Source of the DNA: an uncultured Oscillospiraceae bacterium
Lineage (GTDB): Bacteria; Bacillota; Clostridia; Oscillospirales; Acutalibacteraceae
Length of the DNA stretch: 8,915 nt
NCBI GenBank assembly: GCA_900552285.1
Contig: URYV01000063.1
Location: 1-8,915, forward strand
Direction of reading: 5' to 3'
Shown here: piece after piece, positions 1 to 5,447 of the stretch
Position numbering within the stretch: the first letter of the stretch is position 1
How the letters are laid out: every line of letters begins with the position of its first letter
The notes under the pieces: model-generated
The model's input: only the letters and a program-made list of their open reading frames with translations
Told to the model about the DNA's origin: nothing
Database searches by the model: none
Made by a program: the position numbers and the translations under genes

Positions 1-204
1 GATGGGGCATTGATAAAAATGCCTGCCGCCGTCGCTTCCGCGGAGAATTACCGTGTTTTCAAAAATGGCAAATTCGCTTTCAAATGCGGTCTGCCAAATA
101 TATAGCCCGCCGAAACAATTATCGGAAACGGGAAATCCGAATTTTTTAAAATAGCCTTCGAGAAGCTCTCGGTCGGTCATTTCGATTTTTTTAAATTCTA
201 ACAT
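1..204 (-). CDS. DUF2156-like protein, 5' part only
   Basis: This is the first 68 codons of a gene running off the left edge. The N-terminus MLEFKKIEMTDRELLEGYFK, followed by a run with FGGLYIWQ, resembles the start of DUF2156 proteins, the GNAT-like fold related to the C-terminal domain of phosphatidylglycerol lysyltransferases. The catalytic region is not in the window, so no substrate can be given. The start is ATG at 204, with GAAAGG at 211-216 as ribosome binding site, six bases upstream. A sigma-A-type promoter at 234-262 serves it. It is divergent from the coat genes that begin at 327. The family call rests on recall of the N-terminal pattern and is moderately sure; that a real gene is here is quite sure. 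Confidence 0.72.
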   Translation of the reverse strand, partial: MLEFKKIEMTDRELLEGYFKKFGFPVSDNCFGGLYIWQTAFESEFAIFENTVILRGSDGGRHFYQCPI

Positions 205-233
205 AAAATACCTTTCAACCTAAATTATATTTA

Positions 234-262
234 ATTATACTATTAAATTGAAGCTTTATCAA
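234..262 (-). promoter_or_regulatory. Sigma-A-type promoter of the DUF2156-like gene
   Basis: On the minus strand TTGATA (262-257) is followed by a 17-base spacer and a perfect TATAAT (239-234). The expected start of transcription near 227 leaves a short leader before the GAAAGG ribosome binding site. Confidence 0.7.
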
Positions 263-266
263 GAGT

Positions 267-295
267 GAATATCGGCGGCGCTTTGGGCAAAAATA
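267..295 (+). promoter_or_regulatory. Possible sporulation (sigma-E-like) promoter for the coat genes
   Basis: GAATAT (267-272) fits the sigma-E -35 pattern. Fifteen bases later CAAAAATA (288-295) is a partial match to the -10 pattern CATACANT. A start near 302 would sit just before the ribosome binding site at 314-318. No good sigma-A promoter was seen for these genes. The -10 match is poor, so this is only a candidate. Confidence 0.22.
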
Positions 296-326
296 AAATC
301 AGAACTTTTGAAAAGAGGTAATGAAA

Positions 327-512
327 ATGGCTAATTTAACCGAAAAAGAGCTGTCCTTTCTCGAGGACCAGCTTAATTCCGAATCGCTGCTTGTCAAAAA
401 GTTTCGCGCCGTCGCCGAAAACAGCACCGACCCTGCTTTACGCGGCAAATGCGAACAAATCGCGGCAAAGCACAAGGAACATTTCGACCGTCTTATGACC
501 TATCTTAACTAA
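327..512 (+). CDS. Small spore-coat-like (ferritin-like helical) protein
   Basis: A 61-residue all-helical protein beginning MANLTEKELSFLEDQLNSE. It has a LVKKF segment, a conserved-looking C-E-Q-I run (KCEQIAAKHKEHF) and a C-terminal LMTYLN. It matches the short spore-coat/ferritin-like proteins that clostridia often encode just before a CotF-like protein. The ferritin-like fold is inferred from the helical pattern; no di-iron ligand set is evident in so short a chain, so a structural coat role is more likely than catalysis. An earlier in-frame ATG at 321 lies only two bases after the AGAGG at 314-318. The ATG at 327 lies eight bases after it and is the better start. The CotF-like gene follows 13 bases after the stop, so the two are probably one transcript. 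Confidence 0.78.
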   Translation: MANLTEKELSFLEDQLNSESLLVKKFRAVAENSTDPALRGKCEQIAAKHKEHFDRLMTYLN

Positions 513-525
513 AGGAGGAAAAACC

Positions 526-801
526 ATGAACGACAAACCCTTTATGCCCGAAAAAGAAATGCTGTCCGACGTTCTTTCAAGTCAGAAGCAGGTAACCGAA
601 AATTATAACACCTTTGCCAACGAGTGCGCGGGGAAACAGCTCCGCGAGGACGCCATGACCCTTCTGCGGGAGGAACATGATATTCAGTTTGACATTTTCG
701 AAGAGATGCATTCCCGCGGTTGGTATATGACTCCGGCAGCCGAACAGCAAAAAATCAACACGGCCAAAACCAAATTCGAAAACATCGCGGGAAGCCTTTA
801 A
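526..801 (+). CDS. CotF-like spore coat protein
   Basis: A 91-residue protein with a ferritin-like helical layout: MPEKEMLSDVLSSQKQVTENY, a second helix with LREDAMTLLREEH, then HSRGWYMTPAAEQQKI near the C-terminus. The last block (G-W-Y-x-x-x-P-A-x-x-Q-Q-I) is the pattern of Coat F domain proteins, which sit in the spore coat. AAAGGAGG lies just before the ATG at 526. The gene is read with the 61-residue coat-like gene upstream, and the two products may form a pair. No transcription terminator is obvious after the stop. The Coat F call is fairly sure; its role in this organism's spores is inferred. Confidence 0.82.
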   Translation: MNDKPFMPEKEMLSDVLSSQKQVTENYNTFANECAGKQLREDAMTLLREEHDIQFDIFEEMHSRGWYMTPAAEQQKINTAKTKFENIAGSL

Positions 802-864
802 GTCTGCATTATTTCGATATATTTTACAATTAGGCGTTTGTTTTAAAATGTTTTTTGGATGACA

Positions 865-893
865 TTGACAAATCCTCCTTAAAGTGGTATACT
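865..893 (+). promoter_or_regulatory. Near-consensus sigma-A promoter of the discoidin-like gene
   Basis: TTGACA (865-870), a 17-base spacer and TATACT (888-893), with one mismatch to TATAAT. The predicted transcription start near 900 gives a leader of about 28 bases. The -10 element lies inside the left arm of the inverted repeat at 874-920. Confidence 0.82.
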
Positions 894-920
894 TCAAATG
901 AGATATACCTTTTAAGGAGG
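874..920 (+). promoter_or_regulatory. Inverted repeat overlapping promoter and Shine-Dalgarno site
   Basis: CCTCCTTAAA (874-883) is the exact complement of TTTAAGGAGG (911-920). GGTATA (886-891) pairs with TATACC (904-909), with a possible G-U pair and one bulged base between. The loop is 892-903. The right arm contains the complete Shine-Dalgarno AAGGAGG of the gene at 929. In RNA started upstream the hairpin would bury the ribosome binding site. In RNA started from the nested promoter (near 900) the left arm is absent and the site is free. It could equally be a DNA operator for a dimeric repressor. Confidence 0.7.
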
Positions 921-928
921 TCATTTTT

Positions 929-1462
929 ATGGAAAACATTATGCTGCCGATGGGAGTGCGCCGTGACGGCTCCTACTACACCCGAATCGAGTGGGCGGCG
1001 GTCACCGAATCCGACCCGACATTTTGGGTCTGCAACGTCATCAGCGACGATCACGAGCGCAACGGCGGAACATACGGCGCCTGCGTCGAGGGTCTTGACG
1101 AGCCTAAAAACGACGTTGTGTTAAGTTTCTTCGGCGAGCTTCAAACGGTGAGCAAAATCAGGCTCTACAAAAATGTCGGCGTGGACATAAGCGTTCCCGA
1201 GGAGCTTGCAAAGCACCTGAACATTTATGTTTCGGCCACCGACGAGCCCTTAAAGCTCCGCCGCAAGGATGACGACATCAATTCGGTTGACTGGAAGCTT
1301 GTCAAATCCGTCGACCTTGAAAAGGAATTCGGATGGCAGGACATCGAGCTCGACGCTCCCGCCGAGGCTAAATTCCTTCGTTTTGAGTTTATCGACAATT
1401 TCTGCGGCAAGGACAACTTTATTCCTTGGGTGGAAACAAGCGAAATCAAAATTTATCCGTAA
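929..1462 (+). CDS. Discoidin / F5-8 type C-like (galactose-binding fold) protein
   Basis: A 177-residue protein whose sequence reads as a single beta-sandwich of the galactose-binding-like fold. FWVCNVISDDHERNGGTYGA is near the N-terminus, then the strand VSKIRLYKN, and the C-terminal pair FLRFEFIDN and TSEIKIYP, where F5/8 type C domains usually end. No signal peptide or membrane segment is visible, so it is probably cytoplasmic, which is less usual for this fold. The ligand is unknown. The start ATG at 929 follows a perfect AAGGAGG with an eight-base gap. It has its own strong promoter and a terminator and stands alone as a transcription unit. The fold call is moderately sure; no enzymatic or biological role can be assigned. 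Confidence 0.75.
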   Translation: MENIMLPMGVRRDGSYYTRIEWAAVTESDPTFWVCNVISDDHERNGGTYGACVEGLDEPKNDVVLSFFGELQTVSKIRLYKNVGVDISVPEELAKHLNIYVSATDEPLKLRRKDDDINSVDWKLVKSVDLEKEFGWQDIELDAPAEAKFLRFEFIDNFCGKDNFIPWVETSEIKIYP

Positions 1463-1475
1463 GCACAAACAACAG

Positions 1476-1508
1476 ACAGCCCGGCAATCGGTTTGATTGC
1501 CGGGCTGT
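1476..1508. terminator. Bidirectional intrinsic terminator
   Basis: A perfect 14-bp stem (1476-1489 with 1495-1508) around the loop GGTTT, with a GC-rich core CCCGGCAATC. On the plus strand it is followed by TTTCTTATTCTT and ends the discoidin-like gene. On the minus strand the tail is CTGTTGTTTG, a weaker U-run, and it would end the HMA gene. It lies between two convergent genes. Confidence 0.85.
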
Positions 1509-1511
1509 TTC

Positions 1512-1724
1512 TTATTCTTCGCCCAAAAAGGTATATCCCGTATCGGCAATGACCTTTTTGACCTTTTCCATATCAAGAGGCTGTTCGGATTTTACAATTG
1601 TCAAACCCTTTTTATGAGAGGATTTCACCTTTTTCACGTCGAAATTGTTTCTTATGGCATCGTTTATGTGGCTCTCGCACATTCCGCAGGCCATTCCGTC
1701 AATTCTAAGCTTTGTTTCTACCAT
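1512..1724 (-). CDS. HMA-domain metal-binding protein (CopZ-like)
   Basis: A 70-residue protein with a heavy-metal-associated domain: an opening strand VETKLRIDGM, then the metal site GMACGMCE (Cys at residues 13 and 16), then the helix SHINDAIRNNF and the later strand-helix part ending with DTGYTFLGEE. HMA domains bind Cu(I) or other soft metals through the two cysteines and pass them to ATPases or other targets. The spacing M-x-C-x-x-C is intact. The ribosome binding site AAGGAGG lies seven to eight bases before the ATG. It is downstream of the feo genes but separated by a hairpin at 1910-1939, so it may or may not share their transcript. The domain is sure; the metal is not known. Confidence 0.85.
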   Translation of the reverse strand: MVETKLRIDGMACGMCESHINDAIRNNFDVKKVKSSHKKGLTIVKSEQPLDMEKVKKVIADTGYTFLGEE

Positions 1725-1751
1725 AAAATTTTCCTCCTTCGGGTATTTTAC

Positions 1752-1847
1752 CTATTTAAGATGACGCTTCAGAAGAATTATCGACGTTATGCAAAGAGCA
1801 GAAACGCAAATTTCTCCGATAAATTCGGGCGAACCGAAAAATCCCAT
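1752..1847 (-). CDS. Possible 31-residue membrane peptide
   Basis: A short open frame beginning MGFFGSPEFIGEICVSALC, followed by the hydrophobic stretch ITSIILL and a basic end KRHLK. It is preceded by AAGGAAG eight bases before the ATG, a good ribosome binding site. It ends 27 bases before the HMA gene. The hydrophobic core of about 14 residues with two cysteines could cross or sit on the membrane. I do not recognise it. The frame stays open well upstream of the ATG without a better start. It may be a small partner of the feo or HMA genes, or chance. Confidence 0.33.
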   Translation of the reverse strand: MGFFGSPEFIGEICVSALCITSIILLKRHLK

Positions 1848-1909
1848 TAAAAAGACTTCCTTCGGTGCGGCATATGCACATTTGCTTTCCGCCGCGGCTT
1901 TATTGTCAA

Positions 1910-1939
1910 AGAGCGCAGGAGACAAATCCCCTGCGCCCT
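1910..1939 (-). terminator. Hairpin ending the feo transcript
   Basis: Read on the minus strand, a 13-bp stem (1939-1927 with 1922-1910, including two G-U pairs) closes on the loop TTTG, three bases after the stop of the FeoB-associated gene. The stem is strong with a GCGCAGG core. The tail TTGACAATAAAG is not a real U-run, so termination may be partial and the HMA gene could be read through, or the hairpin may mainly protect the mRNA end. Confidence 0.5.
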
Positions 1940-1942
1940 TCT

Positions 1943-2149
1943 TTAATGATGATGATCGTGACTGTGATGATTATGGTCGTGGTGATCGCGATCGTGTCCG
2001 TCACCTTCATGGCAGGAGCCGTGCATTGCACAGCAGCTGCAATTACAGCCGCAGGAGGATTTTCCCGCTTTTTTGTCTCTTACAAGCTTGACTATTATGG
2101 CAGCCACAACAGCGGCAAGGGCAAGAGAAATCAAAATTGTTGCAAGCAT
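1943..2149 (-). CDS. FeoB-associated Cys-rich membrane protein with His-rich tail
   Basis: A 68-residue protein with one N-terminal membrane segment (residues about 2-22), a short basic stretch KLVRDKKAGK, then the cysteine cluster CGCNCSCC (residues 33-40) and GSCH (44-47), typical of FeoB-associated Cys-rich membrane proteins. The basic stretch after the helix suggests the Cys/His tail is cytoplasmic. The last 26 residues contain 12 histidines mixed with Asp, which is unusually long for the family and looks metal-binding. It starts 21 bases after the feoB stop with GGAAAGGA as ribosome binding site. Its position places it in ferrous iron uptake, probably as a helper of FeoB; the exact job of this family is not established. 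Confidence 0.86.
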   Translation of the reverse strand: MLATILISLALAAVVAAIIVKLVRDKKAGKSSCGCNCSCCAMHGSCHEGDGHDRDHHDHNHHSHDHHH

Positions 2150-2170
2150 TTTACGGCTTCCTTTCCGAAG

Positions 2171-4663
2171 TTAAACTCTGACCTTAGCAGTAAGCTTGGT
2201 GGCCTCTTTATAGGGCTTTACAAGCATGTAAACAATCAGAGCCAAAACGGCAATGGCAAATATCAAACCGACAACGCTGAGGTTTCCGGTGAATGCACCG
2301 CCGAACTGATTTATCATAAGAGCGACAAGATAAGCAAATCCGCACTGATAACCGATTGCGAACCAGGTCCACTTGGCGTTGTTCATCTCACGCTTGATAG
2401 CGCCGATTGCGGCAAAGCAGGGGGCGCAAAGGAGGTTGAACACGAGGAAGGAATAACCGGTGATACCCGAGAACACTCCTGCGAGGGTTCCGTAGACATC
2501 GCCCGAACCGCCGTAGAGAATTCCCATGGTGCCGACGATGTTCTCCTTGGCCACCAGACCGGTGATGGAAGCAACGGCAGCCTGCCAGGTGCCCCAGCCG
2601 AGGGGTTTGAATATCCAGGCGATTGCACCGCCGATGGCAGCGAGAATGGAGGAGTCGATCTGGTCTTCCTCAAGCATCTGGAAGGTTCCGTCGACCCAAC
2701 CGAAGTAAGTGGTGAACCAAACAACAATTGTGGAGAGAAGGATTATGGTACCTGCCTTCTTAATGAAGGACCAGCCGCGCTCCCACATGGAACGGAGAAC
2801 GTTTCCGACGGTGGGAAGGTGGTATGCGGGAAGCTCCATAACAAAGGGAGCGGGGTCGCCGGCAAACATCTTGGTCTTTTTAAGCATGATACCCGAGATG
2901 ATGATTGCGGCCATACCGATGAAGTAGGCGGAGGTGGAGACCCATGCCGAGCCGCCGAACAGAGCGCCTGCGATCATGGCGATAAAGGGAACCTTTGCGC
3001 CGCAGGGGATGAAGGTGGTGGTCATGATGGTCATACGGCGGTCGCGTTCGTTTTCAATGGTACGCGAAGCCATAACGCCGGGAATACCGCAGCCGGTGCC
3101 GATGAGCATTGGGATAAAGGATTTACCCGAAAGTCCGAATTTGCGGAATATACGGTCAAGCACGAAGGCTATACGCGACATATAACCGCAAGCCTCCAGG
3201 AAAGCAAGGAGCAGGAACAGTACAAGCATTTGGGGAACAAAGCCTAAAACTGCGCCGACACCGGCTACGATACCGTCAAGAATAAGTCCGCTGACCCAAG
3301 GTGCGGCATTGGCAGCCTCAAGGCCGTTTCCGATGAGAACGGGAACACCGGGAACCCAAACGCCGAAATCGGCGGGGTCGGGAGCGTCAAATCCGTTTTC
3401 CTCGACATATTTTGCCGCGTCGGTAAAGGTCATGGCGACGGTTTCCTCTTCGTCGGCATCGTCGGGAATTTCGTCATAATAAGCGGTCATGGTGTTAACC
3501 GCGAGGGTTTCCTCATCCTCGACATCAACGGTTGCGGTCTCGGATTCGGGTTTGAAGTTTTTGATTTCTTCGAGGGTGGCGTCGGCGTCAAACTCCTCAT
3601 CCTCGGCATCGATTTCGGTTCCGAGGAAGGCGTCGACAGCCTCCATTGCTGCGGTGTATTCGTCGTTCGACTCCTCATAAGCCGAACCGCCGATACCGAA
3701 CAGGTGCCAGCCGTCTCCGAAAAGTCCGTCGTTGGCCCAATCGGTGGCGGCCGAACCGACGGTTACCATGGAGATGTAATAAACAAGGAACATTACCACG
3801 GCGAATATGGGAAGTCCGAGCCAGCGGTTGGTGACCACCTTATCGATTTTATCGGAGGTGGAAAGGTTGCCGGCATTTTTCTTCTTATAGCAAGCCTTGA
3901 TGATGGAGGCAATGTATATGTATCTTTCGTTGGTGATGATGCTTTCGGCGTCGTCGTCAAGCTCTTCCTCGGCAGCCTTTATGTCCTCCTGAATGTGGGC
4001 AAGGGTGTCCTCAGGGATGTTAAGCTGGGAAAGAACCTTTTCGTCGCCCTCGAAAATCTTGATGGCATACCATCTCTGCTGATTTTCGGGCATGTCGTGA
4101 AGAACGGCCTCCTCGATGTGGGCAATGGCGTGCTCGACGCAGCCCGAGAAGGTGTGTTTGGGAACGGTGGTGGTATCGGAAGCGGCCTTAATGGCAGCCT
4201 CAGCGGCCTCCATGATTCCGGTTCCCTTAAGAGCCGAAATTTCAATTATTTCACATCCGAGCTGATTGGAAAGCTCTTTGGTGTTGATGTGGTCGCCGTT
4301 TTTCTTGACGACGTCCATCATGTTGATGGCGATAACAACCGGAATACCGAGCTCAACAAGCTGTGTGGTGAGATAAAGGTTTCTTTCAAGGTTGGTTCCG
4401 TCGATTATGTTGAGAATAACGTCGGGATGCTCGCCGATGAGATAATTTCTCGCCACGACCTCCTCAAGGGTGTAGGGCGAAAGGGAATAAATTCCGGGAA
4501 GGTCGGTGATGATTACGCCGTCGTGCTTTTTAAGCTTACCTTCCTTTTTTTCGACAGTAACGCCGGGCCAGTTACCAACAAACTGGTTGGAACCGGTGAG
4601 TGCGTTAAACAGCGTCGTTTTTCCGCAGTTCGGATTGCCTGCAAGGGCAATTTTAAGGTTCAT
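2171..4663 (-). CDS. feoB: Ferrous iron transporter FeoB
   Basis: An 830-residue inner-membrane Fe(II) transporter. The N-terminal G domain shows G1 GNPNCGKT (9-16), the GNWPGVT switch (30-36), G3 DLPG (54-57), G4 NMMD (114-117) and G5 SALKGTG (143-149). A helical GDI-like linker (about 170-270) follows. The membrane part starts near 281. It carries the first Gate region with GTGCGIP (Cys525) and PCGAK (Cys554), and the second with LLCAPC (Cys746 and Cys749). Between the first membrane segment (about 283-303) and the next (about 458 on) is an acidic insert, residues about 329-434, roughly one third Asp/Glu with three lysines. This makes the protein somewhat longer than usual. GAGAGGA lies before the ATG. 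It is read with the two feoA genes upstream; a 20-bp palindrome sits in the gap before it. Very sure. Confidence 0.98.
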   Translation of the reverse strand: MNLKIALAGNPNCGKTTLFNALTGSNQFVGNWPGVTVEKKEGKLKKHDGVIITDLPGIYSLSPYTLEEVVARNYLIGEHPDVILNIIDGTNLERNLYLTTQLVELGIPVVIAINMMDVVKKNGDHINTKELSNQLGCEIIEISALKGTGIMEAAEAAIKAASDTTTVPKHTFSGCVEHAIAHIEEAVLHDMPENQQRWYAIKIFEGDEKVLSQLNIPEDTLAHIQEDIKAAEEELDDDAESIITNERYIYIASIIKACYKKKNAGNLSTSDKIDKVVTNRWLGLPIFAVVMFLVYYISMVTVGSAATDWANDGLFGDGWHLFGIGGSAYEESNDEYTAAMEAVDAFLGTEIDAEDEEFDADATLEEIKNFKPESETATVDVEDEETLAVNTMTAYYDEIPDDADEEETVAMTFTDAAKYVEENGFDAPDPADFGVWVPGVPVLIGNGLEAANAAPWVSGLILDGIVAGVGAVLGFVPQMLVLFLLLAFLEACGYMSRIAFVLDRIFRKFGLSGKSFIPMLIGTGCGIPGVMASRTIENERDRRMTIMTTTFIPCGAKVPFIAMIAGALFGGSAWVSTSAYFIGMAAIIISGIMLKKTKMFAGDPAPFVMELPAYHLPTVGNVLRSMWERGWSFIKKAGTIILLSTIVVWFTTYFGWVDGTFQMLEEDQIDSSILAAIGGAIAWIFKPLGWGTWQAAVASITGLVAKENIVGTMGILYGGSGDVYGTLAGVFSGITGYSFLVFNLLCAPCFAAIGAIKREMNNAKWTWFAIGYQCGFAYLVALMINQFGGAFTGNLSVVGLIFAIAVLALIVYMLVKPYKEATKLTAKVRV

Positions 4664-4684
4664 ACTTTTGTTCCTCTCTTTCTG

Positions 4685-4704
4685 AGGTTAGTTGCAACTA
4701 ACCT
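4685..4704. promoter_or_regulatory. 20-bp perfect palindrome between feoA and feoB (operator-like)
   Basis: AGGTTAGTTGCAACTAACCT is its own complement over all 20 bases and contains GTTAG-TTGCAA-CTAAC, the same RTTAG-N6-CTAAY pattern found three more times near the feo promoter. AGGTTAG/CTAACCT half-sites resemble those bound by DtxR/IdeR-type iron repressors, although the spacing differs from the classic box. No clear promoter was found in the 60-base gap. It may be an extra repressor site or, as RNA, a hairpin in the feoA-feoB junction. Confidence 0.6.
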
Positions 4705-4723
4705 TTACAATTAAAAATACCGA

Positions 4724-4945
4724 TTACTGAACTTCGATCATTTCAGCGTCGGCCTTCCGCAGTGAAAGCTCATAACCGCGAACGGTTACTTCGACAGGAT
4801 CGCCCAGCGGCGCGACCTTACGAACATGAACCTCAACGCCCTTGGTGATACCCATGTCCATGATACGGCGCTTTACGGCTCCCTCACCGTGAAGCTTAAC
4901 CACGGTCACGGTATCACCGACCTTGGCCTCTCTTAAGGTTTTCAT
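4724..4945 (-). CDS. feoA: FeoA-domain protein (second in the operon)
   Basis: A 73-residue SH3-like FeoA protein: MKTLREAKVGDTVTVVKLHG, then AVKRRIMDMGITKGVEV, APLGDPVEVTVRGYELSLRKADAEMI. The block R-R-I-M-D-M-G-I-T-x-G and the closing G-Y-E-L-S-L-R-x-x-D-A motif are the family signature. FeoA is a small cytoplasmic partner that supports FeoB transport. The start ATG at 4945 has AGGGGGA upstream. It lies between the other feoA gene and feoB. Very sure as a FeoA protein. Confidence 0.95.
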   Translation of the reverse strand: MKTLREAKVGDTVTVVKLHGEGAVKRRIMDMGITKGVEVHVRKVAPLGDPVEVTVRGYELSLRKADAEMIEVQ

Positions 4946-4981
4946 ATCTTTGTCCCCCTTTTATTTTTTATGGCGGTCAAA

Positions 4982-5194
4982 TCAGATCATGATTTTCCTC
5001 GCCATTTCTTCACTTATGGCAACCCGGGCTTCCTTAACGTTTACAATAACGTTTCCGCCCAGAGTGTTAACGATTTTTACATTTCCGCCCACCACGAAGC
5101 CCAGATTTTCAAGATGTTTCTTAACCTCGGGAGAACCGCCTATTTTTTTAATAACATTATCTTCTCCGGCATTTGCCAAACTCAAAGGCATCAT
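4982..5194 (-). CDS. feoA: FeoA-domain protein (first in the operon)
   Basis: A 70-residue FeoA-like protein with SLANAGEDNVIKKIGGSPEV, then KKHLENLGFVVGGNVKIVNTLGGNVIVNVKEARVAISEEMARKI. The L-x-x-L-G-F-V-x-G pattern and the A-R-V-A-I-S-x-E-x-A-x-K-I end are typical of the FeoA type that precedes a classic FeoA in clostridia. An ATG at 5203 is also in frame, but its AAGAGG directly touches it. The ATG at 5194 stands nine bases after GAGG and is the better start; two ATG codons follow each other there. It is the first gene after the feo promoter and its leader carries an operator-like repeat. The two different FeoA proteins may interact with each other or with FeoB in turn; this is inference. 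Confidence 0.92.
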   Translation of the reverse strand: MMPLSLANAGEDNVIKKIGGSPEVKKHLENLGFVVGGNVKIVNTLGGNVIVNVKEARVAISEEMARKIMI

Positions 5195-5217
5195 TTTAAG
5201 CATCCTCTTTCTTTAAA

Positions 5218-5233
5218 ATTAGCCCGTGCTAAC
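5218..5233. promoter_or_regulatory. Operator-like repeat in the feo leader
   Basis: ATTAG-CCCGTG-CTAAC, an RTTAG-N6-CTAAY copy between the predicted transcription start and the first feoA ribosome binding site. Its centre is 33 bp (about three helix turns) from the centre of the copy at 5251-5266. Confidence 0.55.
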
Positions 5234-5250
5234 TGTGCGGGCAGTAAAAA

Positions 5251-5266
5251 GTTAGCTCTCGCTAAC
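5251..5266. promoter_or_regulatory. Operator-like repeat at the feo transcription start
   Basis: GTTAG-CTCTCG-CTAAC, matching on twelve paired positions. It lies immediately downstream of the -10 region, over the expected transcription start (5265-5270), where a bound repressor would block RNA polymerase. Confidence 0.65.
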
Positions 5267-5271
5267 CAATA

Positions 5272-5303
5272 ATTATATTATATAATTTACCCTCTGTTGT
5301 CAA
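5272..5303 (-). promoter_or_regulatory. feo operon promoter
   Basis: On the minus strand TTGACA (5303-5298) is perfect. Downstream are two overlapping perfect TATAAT boxes, at 5282-5277 (15-base spacer) and 5277-5272 (20-base spacer), in a very AT-rich run. Neither spacer is ideal; TAATAT at 5280-5275 has a 17-base spacer with two mismatches. A promoter here is clear; which -10 is used is not. Confidence 0.75.
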
Positions 5304-5347
5304 CCTTTTTTCGAGCAATTTTTTAATTTCGGCAAATCTTACAATTA

Positions 5348-5363
5348 GTTAGCAATCACTAAT
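5348..5363. promoter_or_regulatory. Upstream operator-like repeat of feo
   Basis: GTTAG-CAATCA-CTAAT, a fourth RTTAG-N6-CTAAY copy, 45 bp upstream of the feo -35 box. Its centre is 97 bp (about nine helix turns) from that of the copy at 5251-5266, which would allow looping between bound proteins. Confidence 0.5.
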
Positions 5364-5391
5364 CCCGATGTTGTTAAAGTTATCCACCGCC

Positions 5392-5432
5392 AAAAAACGG
5401 CAGAGCACATAGGGAAAATATATGCTCTGCCG
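5392..5432 (-). terminator. Intrinsic terminator after the winged-helix gene
   Basis: A 10-bp stem CGGCAGAGCA (on the minus strand 5432-5423 with 5407-5398), extended by three A-T pairs after a mismatch, loop 5418-5412, followed on the minus strand by TTTTTT (5397-5392). It lies 15 bases after the stop of the regulator gene and separates it from the feo promoter. Confidence 0.88.
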
Positions 5433-5447
5433 CTTATTTTTATTCGA

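Noticed and set aside
1880..1909. TTGACA on the minus strand at 1909-1904 as a promoter for the small peptide and HMA gene
   Set aside because: At 16-18 bases downstream there is no acceptable -10 (AGCAAA or GCAAAT); the hexamer lies in the tail of the feo hairpin.
1943..1990. Short tandem repeat (ATG/CAT-rich run)
   Set aside because: Explained by the His/Asp codons at the end of the FeoB-associated gene.
1865..3247. Long plus-strand open frame (460 codons) antisense to feoB and the FeoB-associated gene
   Set aside because: It is the complement of a certain FeoB frame; its product is low-complexity Gly/Asp-rich, has no family pattern and no ribosome binding site.
3704..4714. Plus-strand open frame of 336 codons antisense to the FeoB G domain
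   Set aside because: Shadow of feoB coding; no SD, no recognisable domain.
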